Shown here in pieces: positions 55,081-64,000 of a stretch of 64,000 bases of DNA. A program made the translations under genes and the position numbers. How positions within the stretch are numbered: position 1 is the first letter of the stretch; every line of letters starts with the position of its first letter. Origin of the DNA: Amphiura filiformis (taxonomy: Eukaryota; Echinodermata; Ophiuroidea; Amphilepidida; Amphiuridae); the NCBI RefSeq assembly GCF_039555335.1, contig NC_092631.1, positions 2,790,001 to 2,854,000 on the forward strand, given 5' to 3'. The notes below the pieces were generated by a model. The model worked only from the letters and a program-made list of their open reading frames with translations. It did no database searches and was not told the origin of the DNA.

Positions 55081-55575
55081 GGGGGGGGCACTCAACTTTA
55101 GAAGTGACGGGTATATGTGCCTACCGGCGTCGCGAAGTAGGGGCCTATCAGGTACAAAGCGTTATTTTAAAAAAGGGGGGTCATTGGGTACAAATAAAAT
55201 AGAAAAAGGGGGTCATTGGGGGTATAATATTTTGAAAAAAAAGGGGTCATTGAGAATAAGATAATCAAAAAAAGGGTCATAGAAAATTGTGAAAAAATGA
55301 AGCGACATTTTGAAAGTTTCGGCATAATTTTGAAATAGGTTCGGCATTATTTTTTGGCATTTTGATGATGCATGATGCTATTCTAGAAAATCTAGAAAAA
55401 AAGGGGGTCATTGGGTAGCTGCAACCAAAAAAGGGGGACATTGGGCCACAACTAAAAAAAAGGGGGGTCATCGGGTATGACTTAAAAAAAAGGGAGTCAT
55501 CGGGTATAGTCGACTTCAAAAGAGGGGGTCTACTACAGGCACATATCGTCACGAGTCCAAAGTTTAGTGCCCCCG
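55081..55575. mobile_element. Inverted-repeat element with iterated GGGGTCATTGGG
   Basis: Left GGCACTCAACTTTAGAAGTG, ACGGGTATATGTGCCTAC. Right CTACAGGCACATATCGTCAC, then AGTTTAGTGCC. Between them at least eight units of AAAAAAGGGGGTCATTGGG(TA) with variable spacers. The 118-codon minus frame at 55277-55633 reads the repeats (PMTPFF periods). Confidence 0.8.
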
Positions 55576-55891
55576 GGCATTTTTGGCCGTTAAGAGCAAA
55601 AAGTACTGAAAAAAGACCAACTGATTTAACCACATGTGTTTGAATGTGATCAAGACAAACTCATACATTATTGCCCACCAACGGCCTCCGCACACGCTCA
55701 CAGAGCGGCATGGGTGTGAATGTGTTGGAAGTGTGGATGACGGTGATACCCGGGTGTGATACAAACCATACAAACTAGGCCTACAAAATAGGAGCAGTAA
55801 ATATACTGAGAAGGCTGGAATCCCCGGCTGGAATCCCGGGCTGGAATCCCGATATTTTGCTGAAGGGCAAGATGAAGGCCTGTGGGAGGGC
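55576..55891. other. Intergenic, no gene
   Basis: CCGGCTGGAATCCCGGGCTG repeats at 55825-55850 are a short triplication of GGCTGGAATCCC. Nothing else seen. Confidence 0.35.
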
Positions 55892-56585
55892 CCTTAAGGT
55901 TGGTCTGAACCCTGGAATTATGGAAACTTTCGGGCCTCATAACTTCTAAATTGTTGGTCTAAAGTATATAAAAGTATACATATTTAGAATGGCAAAGACT
56001 TGATAAGTTCATCAGAGAGGTCAAATTTGGGCCAAAATGGCACTTTTGGCCCAAAATCCTAAAAATAATGGTTTTTGGCCCACTTCTTTTTTGTGCACCG
56101 TAACAAAAAAATTCTTGAGCCAAAATTTTTTGAAACTAATTTTTAAAACTAGATCAAAATATCTGGGACCCGTTTTTCATTTTTTTGAATTTCGACTAAC
56201 TTTGAGAAATTTGCGCCAAAAATGGTCAAAAAATGCTGATTTTTCAAAAAATCATAAAAAGCCCGATTTTGGCACAAATTTCAAATATTTTTGGTGAAAT
56301 TGGTCAAAATTCAAAAAAATGAAAAAAAGGGTCCTAGATATTTTGATCTAGTTTTTAAAAATTAGTTTCAAAAAAATTTTGGCTCAAGAATTTTTTCTCA
56401 AAAAACCGTTATTTTTGGGATTTTGGGCCAAAAGTGCCATTTTGGCCCAAATTTGACCTCACAGATGAACTTATCAAGTCTTTGCCATTCTAAATATGTA
56501 TACTTTTATATACTTTAGACCAACAATTTAGAAGTTATGAGGCCCGAAAGTTTCCATAATTCCAGGGTTCAGACCAACCTTAAGG
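55892..56585. mobile_element. Long fold-back, about 330-bp arms
   Basis: Left CCTTAAGGTTGGTCTGAACC and right GGTTCAGACCAACCTTAAGG are exact complements. Pairing continues through TAAAAGTATACATATTTAGA, CTTGATAAGTTCATC and GGGCCAAAATGGCACTTTTG to a less regular centre near 56240. The 86-codon plus frame at 56037-56297 is a shadow of the arms. Confidence 0.9.
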
Positions 56586-56618
56586 ATAACGGTAGCCTCC
56601 CCCTGGCCCAGAGGATGA

Positions 56619-57052
56619 TTTAAGAGGCCACATGTCACAGGGGAAATTCTCCAAAAATGTCCGAAATTTTGCAACATTTTTTAATGTTACGTAAAGTTCC
56701 CCAAAAGTGTGTGAGGTTGCTGACCTATTTGCGCTGCATTGGAAAATTTTTGACAATTTCATAGAATCCGCGCTCACTTTACGCAGCTTGCGCGGGAGTT
56801 GAAGCACTAATTTTGAAAACTTTTGAGCATCTTTTCAGCAACTTTATGCAATTTTGAGAAAATGTTAAGCAATTTTGTGAAATTTTGAATAACTTTACGC
56901 GATTTTGAGAAACTTAAAAAGCAACTTTGTGCAACTTACCGCAATTTCGAGGAAGTTTTAAGCAAGTTTGTGAAACTTTGAATAACTTTATACTATTTTG
57001 ACAATTCTGGACCAATTTGGGCAACTTCCCCTGTGACATAGGGCCTTTTAAG
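56619..57052. mobile_element. Inverted-repeat element with iterated GCAATTTTGAGAAA interior
   Basis: TTAAGAGGCCACATGTCACA plus GGGGAA pairs with TTCCCCTGTGACATAGGGCC plus TTTTAA. The interior repeats AACTTTATGCAATTTTGAGA-like units of about 33 bp (56820-57000). Non-coding. Confidence 0.75.
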
Positions 57053-57191
57053 CACTTCCCAGCAAGTCTTGCGGTTAGCACAGCTGTGTGAGTGAACATG
57101 ACACCACACTGCCCGCCCACTGCATACACACGTGCATGGTTAAATTTGAATTTGGACAGATATAGACTATGGGACATGGGCATTTATCTTT

Positions 57192-58668
57192 CACTTCCGT
57201 AGTCCACTCTTGGGCAGAACATAAAAACATAACAAATCAAGAGTAAAGATATGTCTGAATTAATATCCGAAAAGTTCCCACGTTTTACTTTACTCATTTA
57301 GGAGTTATTTGGGGTTAAAAATGAGTTTTTGTGATTTTTTTTCCATTTTTGCCCAAAAATGTCAAATATTAAAATATCTGTAATTTTTAAAATAAATTGA
57401 GTAGAAATTTAATTTCTATTGCAGATGTTACATGTCATATGGCTTTCCAACACTGGTGAATAAAAATGTCACAGCACAACTCTAAAATATAAAAAAATGG
57501 CAAAAACCATATTTTTGTGCTATTTTGGCCATTTTGACCTAAAATGTAATTTTGCATGGGAAAAAAAAATAAATATATATTTTCTTGATTTAAAAAATAT
57601 GTCATCATATCAACCTAGTTATTCTGAACAAAAAAGTTAATGATGGTGAATGTCTGTGACCTGTAGTTTTTGATCTATGGCCCTTTCAAATTCACATATG
57701 GACTAAAATAGCATGTTTTTGTCAATTTTTCCAATATTAGGCTGAAAATGGTACTTTTTTGTAATTTTAACAAAATTTTCAGTGTTTGGAAAGTGGGAAC
57801 TTCACATATATTATGGATATATTGTAGTACTTTCATTTTAAGCTAGTTGTAGATCCACTGGTAGCTCGGTTTCCATGGCAGAAGCAATTATATCGTCAAT
57901 GTTACTACTTTCAATGCAGCAAAATCATTTTAGTCATCATTTTACTGCATTGAAATTAGATAAAATTGCTGCTACCACGGTAGCGGGCATACTAGTGGAT
58001 CTTGAAATAGCTTAACATTAAAGTACAATTACATGTTCATATTATTAAGTGAAGTTCCGCTTTCAAAAACTAACGAGTTGGTTAAAATGGCCATAAAGGA
58101 CCATTTTTGGGGTAATATTGGAAATATTGAACAAAAACATGCTATTTTAGTCCATATGTGAATTTGAAAGGGCCATAGATCAAAAACTATAGGTCACAGA
58201 CATTCACCGTCATTAACTTTTTTGTTCAGAATAACTAGGTTGACATAATGACATATTTTTGAAATCAATAAAATATATATTTATTTTTTTTTCACCCATG
58301 CAAAAAATTACATTTTTAGCTCAAAAATGGCCAAAATAGCACAAAAATATGGTTTTTGCCATTTTTTTTATATTTTAGAGTTGTGCTGTGACATTTTTAT
58401 TCACCAGTGTTAGACATCCATGTGATATGTAACATCTACAATAGAAATGAAATTTCTACTCAATTTATTTTGAAAGTTACAGCTATTTTAATATTTGACA
58501 TTTTTGGGCAAAAATGGAAAAAAATCACGAAAAACACATTTTAAACCCCAAATAACTCCTAAATGAGTAAAGTAAAACGTGGGAACTTTTTGGATATTAA
58601 TTCAGACATATCTTAACTCTTGATTTGTTGTGTTTTCATGTTCTGCCCAAGAGTGGACAACGAAAGTG
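57192..58668. mobile_element. Very large fold-back, about 700-bp arms
   Basis: The arms start TCCACTCTTGGGCAGAACAT and end ATGTTCTGCCCAAGAGTGGA. They stay complementary for nearly the whole length (for example AAAAGTTCCCACGTTTTACT / AGTAAAACGTGGGAACTTTT, and CATATGGACTAAAATAGCAT / ATGCTATTTTAGTCCATATG) with about 10% mismatch. The centre lies near 57930. No open frame above 60 codons, so it is non-autonomous. Confidence 0.9.
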
Positions 58669-59344
58669 GAAAACCAAGGGCCGTAGAGATGCATGGCTTA
58701 TGGTCTAATATATTTACAATAAAAACACCTTCAAAAAGTTGGTCGATTTCACATTTTATGTTATCTACAGAAGGTGTGAATTATCCTTCATGCATACATC
58801 ACTTTAGATCTGAAATCGACCAAGTAATAATGACACACGGGCAATTCTAAAACAACATCTTTTGCACAGAGTTCAATGGGATTTGAAAAGTAAAGTGGCA
58901 GTTGAAACTCTAGTGATAACACTTTTACAGTGCATGATGGGGCTTCCAAATCATCCTCTCTGCCCCTGGCCCATCATGATCCGGGGGTCCCGGCCGGGGG
59001 CAGCTAGGTTCCTGGAGGTAAAAGCGGGATTAGTTTTAAGTAAAATTGTAGGCTAGCGGAACCGGTAGCGGAACCAGAATTTTATACACGATTGTAATGG
59101 GACTATAGTGAGTATACAAATATGACAATTATTGTACTTGTTAATATTAGTGAGTTTTGAAAGTCAAAAAGTCAATTTTTTCTATTAGGCCTACTTTATC
59201 AAAAATTTCAAAAAATAAGATACGTGGGCATGGAATTAGCTTTTTCCTTTGGTTGAGTCTGATAGGTGAATTTACTATCCCGAACGATCATCATGATCGA
59301 TCATGGCCGTACCCGGCCAGAATCCAAGTTGACCTAATTTTTGT
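58669..59344. other. Intergenic, no gene
   Basis: Frames of 64-81 codons have no recognised domain. Nothing else seen. Confidence 0.35.
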
Positions 59345-59605
59345 TGGTGTTTTGGGAAAAAAATCCATATCTTCAATACGAAAGGTCAAAATTTTCAATT
59401 GATCGTCAGCTTTTCATCCCACCTACATATACACTTTAACCCACTTGAAGTATAAATCATCAGATTTATAAAGTTTAGGCCTACTTCAAAAAGTACTCTA
59501 TTAATTTTTAATCATTTGCCATAAAATGTGTATTACATTGCGAATTTCAAAAAATCAAAATTATTTGATATCAGAAAGAAGGACATTCTTCGTATTTAGA
59601 AGTGA
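59345..59605. mobile_element. Family B fold-back, half copy 3
   Basis: GGGAAAAAAATCCATATCTT, CAATTGATCGTCAGCTTTTC, CACTTTAA...AAATCATCAGATTTATAAAG and AATTATTTGATATCAGAAAG follow the order of one arm of 14041-14655. It begins exactly at the palindrome axis. Confidence 0.75.
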
Positions 59606-59740
59606 ATTTCGGGGGCAAAATCCCCCTCAAAAGTGGAAATTTACGTAATTTGGGTTTTTTTTGCCTCAAAACTGGGGGGGGGGGGGAAAGAAAAATATGG
59701 TTGCAGTTCTTTTTTGGTTAACGAGACTTCCAAGTTCCAT

Positions 59741-60138
59741 AAGGCCAAGTAAAATAAAAAACATGTTTCACGTCCGGGTTTTTGAAAAAAAGGAGGAAGA
59801 GGGGACTTTTTTTTTTTTTTTTAATCGCAAAATCAGTGTAAATACCCATAATTAGAGCTGTTTTAGTAGTATTTTAGCGTATACAATAATGCCTGGAAAA
59901 AGGATGAGGCCTCTTTTTATTTGTTGTTCTGAGAGATAGGCCCCCTCTAACTATCACAAAACCTTATAAAAGTGTTTCTTGTATATTAGCAAGGCTATAG
60001 AAAGCATCTCTACTTCCTAGGTCATATTTTTGAAAAGTTATAACTGAATTTCAAAAAATAAAAATAAAATTGAAGAAACCTCAAAAAAGGAAGCGGGAGG
60101 GGACGTGAAACATGTTTATTTTTTTATAAGTTTGCCTT
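59741..60138. mobile_element. Inverted-repeat element
   Basis: AAGGCCAAGTAAAATAAAAA plus CATGTTTCACGTCC pairs with GGACGTGAAACATGTTTATT plus TATAAGTTTGCCTT. G- and T-run patches flank the ends. Confidence 0.65.
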
Positions 60139-60427
60139 AAATAAAACATAAAAAAAACAATATTACTCCGAAATCAATGATATGACCCCGGGGATATGAC
60201 CTGATACGATCCGTTGACAACATCAGGAAGAAAGTTCTTTCAAATGCATACATGCTTAGAAAATACAAACAATGTCTCTCATTTTTAAATAGGCCTACCG
60301 GTATTGCACCTCACATAGACTCTTGATCTCTTGATCTTGATATAAAATGCTGATCAGCTCCTATTGGAACAGCATTCAGACTATATTGCGATGTAATATT
60401 ATGGTCTGCTTGTAAATGTTAATAATG

Positions 60428-60575
60428 CAGGGGCTCCGGAACTTGTTAAATATTGGGGGGGCCCAATGGTGCCTGGCCAAAATTATTGGGGCCCAATGGT
60501 AATTTTCCATAGGCATCCAAATTATTGGGGCCTGAGCCCCCCCCCCCCCCCCCTCCCCCGGTTCCGGAGCCACTG
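60428..60575. mobile_element. hAT-like MITE (CAGGGGCTCCGGAAC ends)
   Basis: CAGGGGCTCCGGAAC pairs with GTTCCGGAGCCACTG. Two TTATTGGGGCCCAATGGT-type repeats lie inside. The flanks share TAAT but not a full 8-bp duplication. Confidence 0.75.
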
Positions 60576-62359
60576 TAATGACATGGACTATGATTCAAAA
60601 ACTCCAGAACAGAGCTGCCAAAATAATTATCACTGGCGCTTGAAGGGCCCCAGAGTGACGATAACCAGGTAAAAAAATCCTCTAAATACAGCAAACACAA
60701 CTATTTTCGGCAACAGTAATTGATTGGAGAGGGCGGCCTTCAACTTGTAGAAAGTGCAGTTCATGCTCTCGGCTATTAATAAAAGATTTAAAGAATTGTT
60801 ACTAAACATTCATAAATAATTGTAAAGAGCAAGTTGTTAGTACCTTACAGCGAATAAAATATTTATTATTCAATAATTCTTCAATGTACTTTAAAAAATT
60901 GTACTTTTGTATTTTTATTTGCAACTTTCACCAAGCTCCATATACTACACAGAGCATGAAGTGCCATGAAAAACAATACCAACCCACGATTGCTGAATGT
61001 TTACCAATGTGCGCAATAAACATGTTGAATTGAAAGGTGTTTTTTACCGTATCTATCCTTTAAACTACTGATCTGTAAGTAAATATGTACAATTGTTTAT
61101 ATTATAAACGCTGCAGGCCTACCATGTCAGCCATATGAATTTATTGTTGTCATGGTTGGGCTGACGTGACTTGTGCGTTGACCGTTGTGCTAATTTTCAA
61201 TACCGCACACACCGACATCTGAATCTGAATCTGAAGAATATTCTCAACGCTTCTCATTCGAAGCCAACCGAGAAGATATGGTGTGCGCAAGAATATAATT
61301 AGTCCACGTCTTTTCGCTGGCTGATATAGTTAGCCAGGGTTTCCTTGAATATATTTGTGTCCTCTATGTTTACTATGTGCTCAGGTAGACTGTTCCAATG
61401 CAATTGTTTATGGTGTTTGGGATGGGATTGGGAAGTATGAAAAGTTATACTAGTAGTTGGTTCTGCCACTTAGTTTCTTGAATGATTTGTTATGGTTGAG
61501 CCGAGATGAGCTACGCGTCTGGACCGGCTGCAAGAATGTTCGCGCTGGAATGGCCACCTGACTAATAATTATTTGGTGCAGCAGAGACACTAAAACGAAT
61601 ACACGGGATCGATACACGTGAATTGCTATGCACGATTTTGATATCAGACGAAAATCTTCGGATACTGGGTTAGAAAATGATGAATATCTCACGCAAATGA
61701 TTTTTTCTCAAGAAACCAGATGTGGTCTCATACACTTGAAAATACGTGTTGAACAGATATGATAGTCGTTAGCGTGCGCTTTGAAAATTGGCCGTGCGCT
61801 TTGAACTCAAAATCTAACCAAAACTCTAATGTTATATTGCGTTGGTCCTGTATATGGACTACAGCGCGCAGCAGGCTATACATGTAGTCTGCTGCACTCA
61901 GTGGAGGCAGTATACCGTAACCATTGACCGCAATGTCGTACATACAAGCTTACTCACACAGCGAGAAATCAATTACCCCGGTTATTGTCAATAGCCTTAG
62001 TCAGTTCACTTCGCTAATTATGCATCTCATAAGGTCCGAATAAAATGGCCATGAGTGGCTGTGGATTCAACCTACCATGGCGATTTCTACCATGAAGATA
62101 TCGGGGCGATGTCACTGTGCCGCAGCTCTGTACATGATCCATGGATCATGTAGGTATGATGACAGGGAAACCTCGGTTAACACATTTCATTTGCTAGTCA
62201 GTCAAAATGGCCTAAACCGGCAATACAAATTTACATTGAAATTTAAAAGAATCGCTTGCTCAAGGAAACCTTCATAAATATGTTGTCTATACTTCACTTG
62301 ACCCAAATATATGATTTTTTTGGTGATGAGAGACTCGCACATGGAATTTCACAGGGATT
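60576..62359. other. Intergenic, no gene
   Basis: About 1.8 kb without a supported gene. A palindrome, CATGATCCATGGATCATG, lies at 62133. Frames of 66-81 codons at 61450-62277 have no recognised domain. Confidence 0.4.
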
Positions 62360-62810
62360 TTGATAGCAGTTCCATATTTAATAACAAGGCGGTAAACGTA
62401 GCGTACATCCTCTTGTTATCCAAGACAGATTATAAGAGATATTGACCGACGAACTCCAGGAGCAGCTTACCAGTGAATATCAAGTGCACCGATCAATCGA
62501 TCGTGGTGACCTCTATCTATCAATTACTATTGATCATGTTGAGCACGTGATATACCGTTATGATACCGTTATGCTGGTACTTGTCCGTATTGATAGCTAT
62601 TGATGTGCGTTTGATGCTATTGTTATGTGCCCGGGTTCATATTACATTGTATTAAAATGTTATTTTCTTCTCTCTCTCTCTCTATTTATTTTTATTATAA
62701 TCCATTTGTTTATTTGTTTTAGTATATTAACCTTGTTTATTTATTTATTTTTTATTTAATTATGATTCATTTATATTTATTCATTTTAGAGTTAGACTTT
62801 ATTTATTTAT

Positions 62811-62853
<43 letters not shown>

Positions 62854-63755
62854 TGGCTATTTATTTATTTTTTTATTTAACTATTTTTTTATTTTTGTTT
62901 GTTAAATGTGTATGTTTATTCTCTCTCTCCCTCTCTCGCTCTTATTTTAATATTTATTTATTATATAATCCATTTGTTTATTTGTTTTAGTATATTAACC
63001 TTGTTTATTTATTTATTTTTTATTTAATTATGATTCATTTATATTTATTCATTTTAGAGTTAGACTTTATTTATTTATTTATTTCTTTATTTCTTTATTT
63101 TTGGCTATTTATTTATTTTTTTATTTAACTATTTATTTATTTTTGTTTGTTTAATGTGTATGTTATTCTCTCTCTCCCTCTCTCGCTCTTATTTTAATAT
63201 TTATTTATATATTTATTATAATTCATTTATTTATTTATATTAGCCTTATTTATTTATCTATTTACTTATATTTGTTGATTGTTGCTTATTAAATTTCTTT
63301 AATATTTTCAAAAATTGATAATACATGTATTTTTTTTATATTTGTTTCTTTTCTTTTCTCACCCTCTACCCACAATTCAATTCCGTAGAATTCAGAACAG
63401 CGCCCGACTTTTAGTCTCGATTTTCATAACTTGTTCGTTTTTTACTACATATTTGTGAACTTTCTAGTTGTGGTCGGATAAAATATGTAGGGCATCATCT
63501 CCCGGCCTCATCTGTTAAGGCAAGGTTCATAATCAATATTTAACTTTCGAATTGTGTAACTGTGGGCGTGATCAATCGATTCATGATGCACGGGTATGTT
63601 GTTAGCCCGGGGTCGTTAGTCAAGAGGGGCTCAGAGATCGATTGTCAAGCATCCCGGTCAAGCATGCACGGGTCTAATCTCTTATAATCTGTCTTAGATA
63701 ACAAGAGGACGTACGCTAGGTTTACCGCCTTGTCAATATTGAAGGTGCTATCGTC
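62360..63755. mobile_element. Long inverted-repeat element with AT-rich tandem centre
   Basis: AACAAGGCGGTAAACGTAGC, CATCCTCTTGTTATCCAAGA and CAGATTATAAGAGAT (62383-62443) pair with ATCTCTTATAATCTG, TCTTAGATAACAAGAGGA and AGGTTTACCGCCTTG (63675-63737). GATAGCAG / TGCTATCG mark the outer limits. The middle is filled by the tandem AT-rich block below. No transposase. Confidence 0.7.
62660..63260. repeat. 268-bp tandem duplication of TTTA-rich sequence with (TTAG)n
   Basis: TCCATTTGTTTATTTGTTTT occurs at 62701 and 62969, and the following 200 bases repeat in order. A diverged third piece starts near 63222. (TTAG)n spans 62811-62853 in the first unit and is replaced by TTTATTTC-type repeats in the second. 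Confidence 0.85.
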
Positions 63756-63843
63756 ATGAGACTAAGATCTAGAAACACCCAGGTAATGCTGTTTTGGGGA
63801 ATTTTGCTAGCAGAATCTTTTTGATGAAAGTCAATCTTTATGT

Positions 63844-63863
63844 CAGGCGGATTTATCCGCCTG
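63844..63863. repeat. Perfect 20-bp palindrome
   Basis: CAGGCGGAT, a TT/AA centre, then ATCCGCCTG. It could be the end of a MITE or a hairpin. Nothing else supports a function. Confidence 0.5.
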
Positions 63864-63886
63864 ATATACTGTGAAGCTCTCAAATC

Positions 63887-63887
63887 T

Positions 63888-63919
<32 letters not shown>
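63887..63919 (+). repeat. (TTTC)n microsatellite
   Basis: About eight TTTC units with one break. The 70-codon minus frame over it is a Lys/Glu/Arg artefact. Confidence 0.9.
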
Positions 63920-63920
<1 letters not shown>

Positions 63921-64000
63921 TTTAGTAGAACCAAAAATTGCTACTAGTGCCAGACGCTTGGACCAATGTTGACCAAACTTGGCCACAAGAAGCACTGACC

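Noticed and set aside
63722-63934. 70-codon Lys/Glu/Arg-rich minus frame
   Set aside because: It reads the (TTTC)n microsatellite.

Overview
This is a gene-poor, AT-rich eukaryotic window that looks like a marine invertebrate. A deuterostome such as an echinoderm is plausible, but nothing here fixes the species. The reasons are: no operon-like packing, spliceosomal-type signals, 5'-truncated non-LTR retrotransposons with poly(A), a DIRS-type retroelement, and many palindromic MITEs and fold-back elements with recognisable target-site duplications. No reading frame outside transposons is long, except one on the minus strand at 40.1-41.5 kb.

The only convincing host gene is a heparan sulfate 3-O-sulfotransferase-like type II Golgi membrane enzyme (minus strand, 41504 to 40071). 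Its coding region sits in one exon preceded by a good 3' splice acceptor, so at least one 5' non-coding exon is expected at higher coordinates. One in-frame TAG interrupts the otherwise continuous sulfotransferase domain.

From 1 to 40 kb the window is a mosaic of mobile DNA. It holds an L1-like LINE tail with a perfect 14-bp target duplication (3.9-4.5 kb), an RTE/BovB-like LINE tail inserted inside a MITE (10.5-11.6 kb), and two Helentron-type tandem-core elements with (GACA)n tails (8.5-9.3 and 20.6-21.7 kb). It also has a 16-bp minisatellite (29.8-30.2 kb) and more than thirty inverted-repeat elements in several recurrent families.

From 44039 to 50973 lies a nearly complete but decayed DIRS-type tyrosine-recombinase retrotransposon on the minus strand. 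It has inverted terminal repeats, an internal complementary region copying both outer ends, gag-like, reverse transcriptase and RNase H remnants, and a GC-rich composition unlike its surroundings. The last 13 kb carries further fold-backs, including one of 1.48 kb, and an AT-rich 268-bp tandem duplication inside another inverted-repeat element.

The genes do not form a pathway: one enzyme gene sits in a field of transposons. The most informative content is structural: nested insertions that give relative ages, circle-junction evidence in the DIRS element, and iterated internal motifs in several non-autonomous elements.
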